From Ahaetulla prasina (taxonomy: Eukaryota; Chordata; Lepidosauria; Squamata; Colubridae): 64,000 bases of DNA. The translations under genes were made by a program, and so were the position numbers. Below, in pieces: positions 31,933-42,530 of the stretch (the first letter of the stretch is position 1; each line of letters begins with the position of its first letter). Location of the stretch: positions 180,619,459-180,683,458 of the forward strand of contig NC_080539.1 in NCBI RefSeq assembly GCF_028640845.1. The letters run 5' to 3'. The notes under the pieces were generated by a model. The model was not told the origin of the DNA and did no database searches. It was given only the letters and a program-made list of their open reading frames with translations.

Positions 31933-32698
31933 GGGGTACTTGGCAGAAGAGGGCATCCGACATGCCCTCTCAGCGCCTTTCCACCCTGCGACGAACGGCC
32001 TTGCTGAACGTTTCGTCCGGAGCGCGAAAGAGGCATTGTCAAGAAGCGGCCCGGGTGATTGGCAATCACAAATTGACGCATTCCTAACGGTACAACACAG
32101 AACCCCTTGTGTAGCTACTGGCCGCAGCCCAGCGGAGCTACTGATGGGGCGAAAACTAAGATGCCCCTTAGACCGGTTAAACCCGAATTACACGCCAGAC
32201 GGGTACAAAACAATATCAGGCAAAACAAGGGAACTAACCATAGGGAGTCCTGTATGGGCGCACAATTACGGTGACGGCCCAAACTGGTTAAAGGGAACAA
32301 TCATTGACACCACGGGCCCCAAGTCTTATCTTGTAGAGATAGAGGACGGCCGAGTGTGGAGACGTCACATAGATCAGCTGAGGAAGAGGATTAACACTAG
32401 ACCAGAGATAGACGGAACGGGCCCTGACTACTCATTTATTGAACCCATAACTGACTCCAGCCGGGAACAAACGGGGAACTTATCTGGTTCAGACGAGGTC
32501 CAGCGACACCCTCCGGTCCTTCCCGAGGACAGTAGGCACGACTCGGCAAGTAATCCAAAGCCGGATGGCCTGGAGGAGGAGCTGCGAGGAACGGGCAGTC
32601 CCTCCGGTCAGCTCGACTCAACCCCAGAAAGTGAACTGCGCAGGTCCGGAAGGGTTAGGAAACGCCCAGTTTACCTGCATGACTACGTAGAGAAATAA
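31720..32698 (+). pseudogene. pol: Integrase catalytic core and C-terminus in a shifted frame
   Basis: This part is in a different frame from the RT region. The integrase triad is present: D in HIDFAGP, D in SDNGPQF and E in LAERFV, with 35 residues between the second and third (DD35E). It is followed by GPKSYLVEIEDGRVWRRHID, a GPY/F-like module, and an acidic tail ending at 32698. The single-base frame change needed lies between about 31711 and 31722. No second stop or shift is seen. An open frame in this phase starts at 31637, but residues before about 31715 are out-of-frame reading. Confidence 0.85.
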
Positions 32699-32736
32699 TA
32701 TGCTAAAATTATGTAAATAATGGTAAAATGCCTTCT

Positions 32737-32749
32737 GGGAGGGAAGGAG
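32737..32749 (+). promoter_or_regulatory. Polypurine tract
   Basis: GGGAGGGAAGGAG directly precedes the 3' LTR, the expected site of plus-strand primer formation. Confidence 0.85.
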
Positions 32750-32938
32750 TGTAATGTATCTTTAAAAGTTTTGGCGGGAGTTTTGGCGGGAATTAGCACG
32801 TTGCTGATTGGTTGAGGCCACCGGCTGAAATGTATATAAAGAGAGGTTTTCCTCAGTACTGGCTGCTGGGTTCACTGTATATTAAAGAGCTGTTGTCACT
32901 ACCCTGGTCTCCTGCCTCGTTATTGCCCGAACTTAACA
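32750..32938 (+). repeat. 3' LTR of Gypsy element
   Basis: 189 bp, identical to the 5' LTR except C at 32799 (T at 28164). Confidence 0.95.
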
Positions 32939-33224
32939 CTAACAAATAAAAATTTGACAGAAGTCAGTCCTGGCTGTGGATCATGAACACTTGTAAACAC
33001 CTGTATGGAACGTACAAAACAAAACAATAAAAATATAATTTATAATACCTGAAATCAATGTTTTTTAAACCTGAAAATTAGATCACTGAAATTTGAACAC
33101 TGAGGTACTGAATTTCAGTACCTCAAAGTCTTGGAATAAAGTGTTGGGGAGATGCACACAGTCTATGGATGACTACTTTGAGTGCAAAGAAAAGGCTCCA
33201 TTATCAGAAATGATATTGTACAAC

Positions 33225-33460
33225 ATCATACCAAATAGCACTTACACTTATATACCACTCCATAGTTCTTTACTGCACTCTCTGAGCAGTTGCCAGGTCA
33301 ACTGCCAGCATGTTGACCTCAACAATTTGGGTCCTCATTTTATCAATCTCAGAAGGATGGAAGGATGGGTCAATCTTGAGCGCCATCAGGCTCAAACTCC
33401 AGATTATGGGCAGAGTTTGCCTGCAATACAGTACTTAACCAATGTGCCAGCAAGGCTCTT
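33225..33460 (-). mobile_element. MIR-like CORE SINE, minus strand
   Basis: 'caatttgggtcctcatttta', 'ggatggaaggatgggtcaat' and 'tagcacttacacttatatac' are the antisense core and 3' end. The head region near 33430 is diverged. Confidence 0.7.
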
Positions 33461-33579
33461 ACATCATATCAAAGACAAAAAAGCACTTTCCTCAAAAAGA
33501 ATATTAAATCAAGAAAGGGTACACCCAGATGGATTCTGCATCCATTAAGTGGATTTTGTGAAGGAAAGGAGCTATATCA

Positions 33580-33815
33580 TGTATCTTATTAACATTATGC
33601 TCCAGTATTGATTCCTGGTGACTTCCTGCAGTAGTCTCTGCAATTTTCTTGGCAAGATTTCAGAAGTGATTTTCCACTGCCACCTTCAAGGAGAAAGAGG
33701 GACTGGCCCAAGGACATCCACTTGGCTTCATGCCTAAAAGGGATTAGAACTCAGATCAGAAAAGTCTCCCAGTTTCTAGCCAGGTGCCTTAACCATTAGA
33801 CCAATTAAACTTATA
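33580..33815 (-). mobile_element. Second tRNA-derived SINE family, minus strand
   Basis: The reverse complement starts 'ttggtctaatggttaaggca' (A box) and has 'gagttctaatccc' (B box), then 'ccttgggccagtccctcttt'. Siblings are at 50577 and 52920. Confidence 0.65.
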
Positions 33816-34928
33816 TTATTGGGTGAATTTTAGTTAATACGATGTGTCTTATAAATATGAATTCTATTTTTTGCAATAAGAGAGCTAAATAGTTTCAAAC
33901 TGTACAAAAGTATTCATGTAGCAATTCAGGGGAGAGGGGGTGCTTCTAGATTTAGGAGTTCTAAATAATTATAGGCCAAAGGATAAATCCTGTTTAGGAT
34001 CTTGAATTCTTTAATTACCTGGATGGGGTTCCATTGTCCCAAACAGATCTGGTACACAACGTTGGGGTCCTCTTGGACTTGTGGTTCCTGATTGTGGTGA
34101 AAACCTAGCACAGTGAATATGCCAAGGGCCCCATTTCCTGGCTTTATTGTTAGCTGGTGAAATATCTCGCTCTTGTGTATGTTGAATTGGATGTTTTTAC
34201 TGGTTTTATTCTTTTTATTGTTTTTTAAAACAATTTAATTGTAATATATATATATATTTGTATTGTAAGACACCCAGACTCATTGACTGAGATAGATGGC
34301 CAAAGAACTTGAACTTAAATCTTCCATTTTGTGAGCGTCACTTAAAAATGTCATATGTCCACTTTTTATGAAAGATTCAGGTTCAATATAGAAATAAATC
34401 CACATGACACATGGAATATGCTACCTGCCTTCATTTCAGGAAATCAGATTAAACTAAAATAAAATCAGCATGTTAGAATGTTTTTATACCAGAATTTCTA
34501 GAAGAAAGCCCTTGAATTTTCTTTTACTGTGACAGAAAGACTAGACACTATTTGTAAAGAGAAATGAATTATTACTGTAATACACATCTTTCCTGCATAC
34601 TTTAAGTCAAAATGCAATCCATTCGCCACTCTTCCCGTTCCTTGAAACCTGGGCTTCAAAACACAGGATCCAGATGTAAACTATTTTTCATTGCCTGGAA
34701 GATCTAGCTTCTTGGCATATTTCCTCAAGCAATTGTGTGGGTGGCTTAAGACTTCCCTTTGTGTCTGTCATGTGGTTAAATCTGTCTGGCTTGCTCTGGA
34801 CATCATTGTCATTTGATGGAGCAGAATTAGGGGGAAATGTGCATGTCATACAGAACTGTATATCTACCATATCATGTCAGTTAAATGCATCCGTTTCTGT
34901 GACAGTTTCACTATATCCTGTACAGATT
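33816..34928. other. Mostly unrecognised; possible LINE tail near 34150-34290
   Basis: 'gtattgtaagacacccagac' at 34260 with the preceding T-rich run resembles a decayed LINE 3' end. The rest shows no frame or repeat. Confidence 0.3.
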
Positions 34929-35380
34929 CATGCCAAGTAGAGAATATTTACCAAAATTTGAATGTAGTTCAATGAAGCTATCATGGTTCATGCTGGGTGA
35001 ATTTCAGATGTTTAAAATCTCATTCTTTACCAAAGAAAGCACTGTTGAAATTGACTGAGTAAAGTATGCTACTACTCTTCTAGCACTATTGGTCCAACAA
35101 ATAGTTCCAAAACACTTTTTGTTTGAAGAAATAGTTCTTTCTATGATCAGACACTGAAATTGGTTAAGCTTACAAACGAAGACCATTCAAAATTGCATTG
35201 AATTAACTCCCACCCCATCTTCTTTAGACTACTTTATTCAATCAGTCAATTTCAATAGCGCCTTTTTCTTTGGTAAAGAATGAGATTTGAAACATCTGAA
35301 ATTCACCCAGGATGAACAATGAGAGCATTACTGAACAATATTCAAATTATGGTAAATTTTCTAGTTCTCTACTTGGCATG
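34929..35380. repeat. Long inverted repeat, arms about 145-155 bp, spacer about 150 bp
   Basis: The left arm, 34929 to about 35072, and right arm, about 35226 to 35380, are reverse complements with only scattered differences. Examples are 'catgccaagtagagaa' against 'ctctacttggcatg', and 'aatctcattctttaccaaag' against 'ctttggtaaagaatgagatt'. No target duplication or known transposon end is visible. Confidence 0.85.
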
Positions 35381-35544
35381 TAGTTCTCTACTTCCATACC
35401 CTTGAAGGTGCTCTTTCCTTAACTGTCCATTATCTACTTCTTATAAGGCTTTATCAGTGTTTATATTATCTGCCCTAAAGAAAAAATATAGCAACATGTA
35501 GTCTTCATGACAGAAAGGAGGAATATTCAGAGGGATATCCTGGT

Positions 35545-35815
35545 TGAATACAGAATAACAGAGTTGGAAGAGACCTTGGAGACCTTCTAGTCCAACCTAC
35601 TGCCCAAGTAGGACACCCTATATCATTCTGGATAAATGGCTGTCCAACCTCATCTTAAAAGCCTCCAGTTTTGGAGCATCAACAAGCCATTCCATTGATT
35701 AATTGTTCTCACTGTCAGGAAATTTCTCCTTACTTTTAGGTTGGATCTCTCCTTGATAAGTTTCCATCCTTTACATCTTGTTCTGCCCTCAAGAGCTTTG
35801 GCAAATAGGAAAATA
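35545..35815 (-). mobile_element. CR1 LINE 3' end
   Basis: 'cagagttggaagagaccttg', 'tctagtccaacctactgccc' and 'ctccttgataagtttccatc' match the CR1 3' region at 15939-16200. It is 5'-truncated and the tail array is absent or lost. Confidence 0.75.
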
Positions 35816-37535
35816 TAGGAAAATGGGAGAAAAGATCTGCAAAGATCTTTCTTCAGTGCACTCCCACCCACCCCACCCCCCGTGAACACAATTAAAGGCA
35901 GCTATATGAACACATATAGAAAAAGAGGCATAAATTGCTCTAAAGCATAGTGTGCTGGACAAATGCTTTAACAAGAAGTTCATTGAAAACAAAGGAGCTG
36001 GATTAGATTTGTAATAGTATTGGATTCCTGCCCATCTTCTCTTTTTCCTGGATCCTCTGATTCACCAAAAGCAATGGAGCATGCTGATCATGTAGTATAA
36101 GGTGGTTGCATACCTCCTTACCATTTTAGAAACACTCAGAAACCAGCCAGTAGAGCTCACATCTAAATAAGCCTTAAAAGTCATTGTGTTTACATAACGC
36201 CAAACATTTTCACCAGCTATTATTTGTCCCCCTCTTCTGGCATTGGTTCCACATTACTATGTAAATAGGTATAAAACAGATAGCAGGGGAGAAATATAAG
36301 GAGGAAGAAAAAATAGTTCTGTTGCAAGGCTAATAATTCTTTCACTCGTCCAGGCAAAATAGATGATATGCATCCCAAAGAAAGCAGTGCAGCATGACTT
36401 GAGCGTTTCCAATACTATATGCATTTACATATATATTCTCCAGCTAAACCACTAGCAAAATGCTGGAAGAAAATTCCTATCATACAAGCAATCGCAGCAA
36501 TATAATTGAAGTGTCAGCAACAGAACATCATTTGCCTTTACAACAACAACACTGCTACATTTGTATGGGTACGTCATAACATCACATTGTTATAATTGCT
36601 TTATGATTCCCAACTGTATGGAATCATGTAGTGAAGAATAATGAAGCTGAATATGTGCTGTTAAAGCAACAGGGTACCAGGGCCTTGAAGAGGAATGAAC
36701 AAAATTAAATTAGGTAGCTTTATTGTGGATTGTTTTCTGTACTGTTGAAAAGCCACTGCCCTCAACAATGGTGTAGCGCTAATACTGATTTAATGCTGAC
36801 TTAAACAGCACGTGGATTCCATTACTGTATGCTCATAGGACTCTTGATATTACAGTGAGTCTATTTCTGTCATTCCTCCCATTTTACCCCCTCTTGTTTC
36901 TTTTCAAATTGACAGAGAAACACTGAATAGAAAGTCAAGACAAGAAATGATCAATTGTTTGCATCCAGATAATCTCCACATAGACAAAATCCACTTCTTT
37001 GATCGTTTATTTGGAAGTGTGCTGATTCATGTTTATACATGTCTCCTTTGTTCACTTGAATAATACAATGACTCCAGACTGGGAGCCAAAGAATGAATCA
37101 AAACACTTTTTTTTCTAGTCTTGATATAATAAGAAACAGCTCTCCAAAGGCACTTGTAGTTATAAACTCTTTCTAAATTCATAGACAGTGATTTACAGAT
37201 GTTGGCTTCATTAGGCATTTAGATTTCATTGCTGTTTAAAGCCGCACCGTAAAGAATTCTGCTAATCTAAGTGAATGTTCTAATGAACTCTGGTCTTTCT
37301 GACTTACACCCACTTGGAAAGACCACCAGTCAGAAATTTTCAGTATCACTCCAACTTCCATCATCAGTGACCAGAATATGCTGAATGGCAAAGAGAAAGA
37401 GAAGCCTACATAATATTTGATTTTTTTTGAAAAACAAATAAGAGAACATATAAGAATATACTACATGTATATATGTAATCCTCCAGATTAGATTGATATA
37501 ATCTAATTCTGCCTTGTTACATAAACAAAAAAAAT
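35816..37535. other. No recognisable feature
   Basis: About 1.7 kb without recognisable repeats or frames; part may be conserved non-coding DNA. Confidence 0.35.
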
Positions 37536-38052
37536 TGTTAGCCCTTCAAGGTAGTCCCGATAAGAAGCAGAACTCTGAGTAAATATAGTAACTCTATTTT
37601 ATTCTAAGGTTACACGAACAGAATCTTGCAGTATTTCTCTCCTCTTTTCTTTACTCTCTGTAAAACTAAAGAGGGTCTCTTTGAAATGTTTCCCATGCTA
37701 TCCTTTCGCCGTGAGCTGAAAACGCATTTATTTATTCAAGCGGGACTGGCTTAAAAGTTTTATTAAATTTTAATTGGGGCTATTTATGAATTTTAGGGTT
37801 TTAAATGGATTGTTTTAAATTTCGGCCATTTATGTAATATGCCTGGTTTTAAGTTTCTGTTTTAATGTGTATATTGTGTGGTTTTATTATTTGGCTGTAC
37901 ACCGCCCTGAGTCCTTCGGGAGAAGGGCGGTATAAAAAATCTAATAAAATAAATAAATAAATAAATAAATAAATCTCTCCTTCTATGGGCTGAGACTTGG
38001 TTTACAAGAAAACGTTTCCTGTCTCCCAAGGTCATGCTCACCAATCATTACA
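37536..38052 (-). mobile_element. Possible solo LTR interrupted by an L2 tail
   Basis: The plus strand begins TGTTAGCCC and ends CATTACA; read on minus, it has AATAAA about 70 bp from a CTAACA end, as in an LTR R-U5. An L2 3' end (37691-37974) splits it. Flanks aaaat and gaaac do not match well, so the call is tentative. Confidence 0.35.
37691..37974 (+). mobile_element. L2-like LINE 3' end
   Basis: 'cgccgtgagctgaaaacgca' encodes the last ORF residues. The 3' UTR ends 'accgccctgagtccttcggg', 'agaagggcggtat' and a TAAA tail. Confidence 0.75.
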
Positions 38053-38277
38053 GAAACAGCTCTGTGCATCTAGTTATAGCAGGATTCAAAGGCAAACTTA
38101 TTAGTACCTGTATGTATCAACCCATTTGCCTTAGAAAACCAATCAGATGATCGAATCTGTTTGCTTGCCTAATTAGTTAGCTATGCGGTAGACTACCCAG
38201 ATGAAGTTCAGTGCAGGAGAGATATTTTGCAATGCCTAAGGTCACAGAAACAAAGAGTCCACATTTATTCTTTATAT

Positions 38278-38372
38278 CAGAGGTCTCCAACCTTGGCAAC
38301 TTTATGACTGGCTGAGGAATTCTGGGAATTGAAGTCCACAAGTCATAAAGTTGCCAAAGTTAGAGACATCTG
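38278..38372. mobile_element. Foldback MITE, 95 bp, perfect 8-bp TSD
   Basis: Ends are cagaggtctccaacc and its near complement gttagagacatctg. Flanks ctttatat at 38270-38277 and 38373-38380 are identical. The arms pair through 'aactttatgact' and 'agtcataaagtt'. The 8-bp duplication places this hairpin family with hAT. Confidence 0.85.
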
Positions 38373-38380
38373 CTTTATAT

Positions 38381-38700
38381 TACTTCTCCTGAGCCCAACA
38401 GAAATATCTTGAAATGCCACCAGTCAATTTGCAGTAAGTAAATCCAAAGAATTACCTGTCATAAAACTTGACAGACAGACAACAAAAACTTTAGATCTGT
38501 TCTCTAAAAGAGCATTCTGAGGGCACAGGAGCATACATGGAACAGTTCCATGTATGTTAAAGTAGCCACCTATTTCCCTAGGATTACACAATACAATATT
38601 GGGAAAAGGCAGGGCTATACTTTATGCTTCTATGCTCTCCCTAGCATCTTTTGGAGATCAAACCTAAAGCATGCATATTCCTAACACAAAGAATAGGCTT
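38381..38700. other. No recognisable feature
   Basis: Nothing that I can support. Confidence 0.35.
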
Positions 38701-38705
38701 GAAAT

Positions 38706-38942
38706 TGTAGGAGATGACCAGGCTGAGCCCAAGGGTGGGGTCAAATGTGTCATCAGTCATGAGTACCTGTACGCCCACAAGACATTTAAATCCAGCCCAC
38801 CTGGAATTCCTTTCTATTTTTAACTCCCACTAATTTCTCTTGGTCATTAGTTGCTCAGATTCTTGTAGAAAGCTTAAGCTTGCAATAAATCTTTATACTC
38901 CTTTGAACTGCCTGAATCTCCTGTTTTTCCCAGCGCTTGACA
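38706..38942 (+). mobile_element. Solo LTR, 237 bp, 5-bp TSD
   Basis: Starts TGTAGGAG and ends GCTTGACA. Flanks gaaat at 38701-38705 and 38943-38947 are identical. AATAAA at 38884-38889 lies about 55 bp before the 3' end, as in an R-U5 junction. The family is unknown; a retroviral or Gypsy origin cannot be told apart. Confidence 0.75.
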
Positions 38943-38947
38943 GAAAT

Positions 38948-40104
38948 CCTGAAGGAAAGGTAATATTACAAAGTATTATTACAAAGTATTATTACCTAAA
39001 AAGTATTACAAAGTATACTTACAAAACTATAAAAAGTATTACAAAAGATTGAAAATTCTACAAAACTACCGGTAGATACAAAAGGCACAAATGTAAGCAA
39101 TTTCTACAAAATTGAAAAACGGGAGAAATCTGAAAAGGGCAGTATGTATGTATGCAAAGCTCTCTAAATGCTGACACACAAAAAATGAATACGTATAGAA
39201 CTGGACCCACAGGATCATAACTAAAAAAGAAAGAAGGTAAGCCTCAAAAATGACAGGTACTCATTAACTTACGACTGATCACTTAGAGACTGAATGAAGT
39301 TATGACAGATCCCCAAAAGTTCGGAAGTTCCAATAGCTGCTCTCTGAGGCCATGCAATCGATTAGAATTTCTTCTTAATTCCTATTCTGTGTCTATATAC
39401 TCTCAGAAAGAAATGAAATGAAACTAGCTGCTTGTCATGCCACTAGAGGAATGAAAGACCTAAGCTTATGGTAGAAGGTAAGGGATAACTTAGCTAATTT
39501 AAATGAATGCAGGTCTCCATGGCCAGATACACCAAATCACAGGGTAGTAAAGGAACTTTCAATAGGTCAGCACTACATACCACCAAAGGCCATGCTTTGT
39601 TTTTGTTTTTTGAATAGTAAGACAGGCTTTCCCTTCCACCACCCCAAAAATCAAATCAACAACAACAGCAAGAAAAACCCTCCAAATCAGAAATGAGTTA
39701 GAACAGATTACTTCTAGTCAGTTTCCAGGGCCCTGGATCCAGTCCTAGAAATGGATGAGGAGTTTTCTGCATACACCTCATTCAAAGTTTTTTTTAAAAT
39801 ATGTACCCAGAAGTATTTTATTTTTTTTACACCCTTTAAAAAGAAATGAGCAAGATTAATGGAAATCAGATTAAGCTTGGTTACAGCTTGATTATAGCTG
39901 TGTAAAAAGCCGATTTTACTGGAAACCTAGAGAGCGTGACACAATATGTATGGGCCTTTCTAAGCAAGAAGATTGCTCACAAGTTTTTCTACTGACATTC
40001 AGTAACATGTTCCAGGTTTGATTCTTCATTGGCACTCTTTGGCTTAGTTTACATTCTCTATTTCAAATCTATATAATTTTTAAATGTAAGAATAACAATA
40101 ATGA
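38948..40104. other. Mostly unrecognised; MITE remnant at 39258-39315
   Basis: 'caggtactcattaacttacg' and the next 45 bp resemble the left end of the mariner-type MITE at 44541. A 24-bp block at 39424 is shared with 45204. (TATTACAAAG)-like short repeats occur at 38962-39060. Confidence 0.4.
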
Positions 40105-40270
40105 ACTATATTTTAAACCTGTAAGCCATAAGCGCACCAGCGTGCCTACCATCCCTGTCCTACTGTCCCCATTTATTTGTACTCATTCCCTATGTTCATA
40201 TCCATGTTTATACTTATACCTGTTATCTTGTACATCTTTGGCAAATAAATAAAAAAATAATAAATAAATA
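40105..40270 (+). mobile_element. LINE 3' tail, diverged relative of 25.8/61.2 kb
   Basis: 'gcgtgcctaccatccctgtc' is close to the 'cgtgcctaccgttcctgtcc' of the 25.8-kb copy. It ends 'ggcaaataaataaaa'. Confidence 0.6.
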
Positions 40271-42310
40271 TGTGAGGTGCTTTTAGCTCGTTAAATTACA
40301 GTATAAACCTAAATTGTTATAAAGAGAATATTGTTTGTACTAGTTGTGGACAAGTTAGGGATGGAAAAAAACAAGTAAAGACTTTTAAAAATTAGTATCA
40401 CATGGGATTCAGATGTTTCCGAACAAAATTGCTTTCTATCCTATATTCTTCTAAGTCAATAAAATTTTTTCTTCTATAAAATATTTTTCTTCTATAAAAA
40501 TATGCAGAGTATTACTGTAAGTGCTAATAAAAAGCATCATATATTAAGTGAATGTAGTTATTTGGCACTGAAGGTAAATACAGAAGGTTAATTTTGTTTT
40601 AAATACAATTGAAAACTACAGCTACCATAAAACTAAAATTATTTTAAAAACTAAGGATTTTTTTCAGGTTAATTGGCAGGGGTGGGGATCAAGAAATTAA
40701 AGATGAGAATCTGAAAACATTAAACTTTATTTGTACCTTTCCTTTTTCTATCTTCATAGACTGAATGGGTTTTTCTAATTATTTGGGAGAAAAATCGTTC
40801 CAAAAACATAAGCACAGACTTCACATTTCAACTTGAGGCTTTCTTCTTCTTCTTTTTTATGGCTGTACTATAGACCTTGAAAAAATAAGAAGCTTATATT
40901 ATTATGATAACATTGAGAGTTCTTTTACCTATCAGAATATGAATGAAAAGGGGGTATATCAAAATAATGCCCCCAGTGTGGAAAGCAGCAGCAACAGTAG
41001 CAAAAAAGTGAAGGACCCCTTACTCAGCATGAGAAATTCTATATATCTTGGAAGGCTTTCCTCAACCTAAACATTATTGCTAAGAAAGGAATAAACAGTT
41101 TAAACTGCGATTGCTATTCACTGAGGGCTCACACTCCAAGGGATACACAAAGCGGGTCTCTGAAAGCTGAAGTGAAATATTCCAGACATAACTCTTTCTT
41201 GCTTGGAGCGGGGCAGACTTTTGAACAACTATTTGAAGAGCAGTTAGAGAAATCCCACCTCTCCCTGCTTGGGGAGAGCTTTCTCAAGTGAAATGATTGG
41301 TTTCGTTCTCGTGCCCACAGAGTTGAATCTGTAGTCACAACTACTCCCTTGTATAGTAGCAAATATTATTATTCCAGGCAGATATAATTTGATTTTTAAA
41401 AAAACAGCCTACAGGGAGGCAAACAGGTTGAGAGACTAATTTGAACCTTTCAGCTTCGTATGAAAATGAATGAATACTTTGGATATTATTGTCTTTGATC
41501 TCAAGAGCAGAACAGGATCCCCCAAATAAGGACCGACAGGAGTCCATTTAATAAACCAACATACAATTCCGTCTTCGCATTTCCACATTGGTAGCAAATT
41601 TGCGATGGCGTGGAGCTATTTGGACTAGAGTTACAAATACATGTATTCAATTTTAGCTTGCTTTTTTTTATTATTCAAAACTATTCCAAAAATACTCCAA
41701 TATTGACTTACATATATTTGGAGAAAATTAATGCTGCCTTAAGGCCTATAAACTAAAAGATATGGTATACAAGGAGGAAGAAAACAAAATTTTGATTTCA
41801 AGTTTTTAAAACTGTAAAAATAAAGAGACCTTTGTTTCAGTTGGTTCACTAGACGTTGGAGCATAGCCTTCCATATTCTCTCACACAGCTAACCTATCTT
41901 CAAGGTAGATACAGTTTAAACTACTTTTACTCATGGTTGGCACTGTAGTTTTCCTTTTTCATCTAATTCCAAAAAGATAGAAAAACCCTTGGACTAGAGT
42001 CTCTGGTCTATGATGGAGGCCAAAGAGTGGAAACCGGACAGAGATGCTTTTGGGCAGTGGGATGAGGAATTGGGTTTTTCTCCAGTTTGTTTTCAATCAA
42101 GGCTCTCCCCCCGCTTCTTGAATAAACAGGCTTGCAGTGTTCCTCATACAAATCAGAGGTTTATCTTTTTGGATTGTCAGGTTGACCAATGAATGCCACA
42201 TCTATATGATGTTCAGGCATTTTCCACTTCCTTCAATTATTCTATTTTTCATCTCCCACCCCCACCCCCCCGGCTAATTAAATAACTTAATCTTAAAAAT
42301 CTTTTTTTAT
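40271..42310. other. Repeat-poor block
   Basis: About 2 kb without recognisable elements. The interval 41,050-41,340 is less AT-rich and non-repetitive and is a candidate conserved non-coding element. Short frames here show no family resemblance. Confidence 0.35.
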
Positions 42311-42530
42311 TTAAAAATAATTTTATTTCATTAGTCCTTCTGTCTGAGTTAGATTTCTTGATATTCATCGTGGGAAAGGCTTGTTTTATTATTTCATGTA
42401 TACTGTTGCTGTTTTAACTTTTGACTATTGAGTATTGACTTAGTAGTACTATTCCTTGACGTTCGAAGATTGTAACCTGTCCAGAGTTTTCAATTCAAAA
42501 ACTGTAAAGTAAACCAAATAAAAAATAATT
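42311..42530 (+). mobile_element. Possible decayed LINE 3' end
   Basis: 'gattgtaacctgtccagagt' followed by 'aaccaaataaaaaataatt' resembles an L2/CR1-type 3' terminus. Confidence 0.35.

Larger units (their letters stand above)
28115..32938 (+). mobile_element. Complete Ty3/Gypsy LTR retrotransposon, 4.8 kb
   Basis: Two 189-bp LTRs bound one gag-pol region. The 5-bp target duplication ctaac is perfect (28110-28114 and 32939-32943). The LTRs differ at a single base (T at 28164, C at 32799), so the insertion is young relative to everything around it. Pol order is protease, RT, RNase H, integrase, which is the Ty3/Gypsy order. There is no envelope gene and no chromodomain. The resemblance to 'K02A2.6-like' predicted proteins suggests the Mag clade, but this is from memory. 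Two coding lesions are described in the next entries. Confidence 0.95.
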
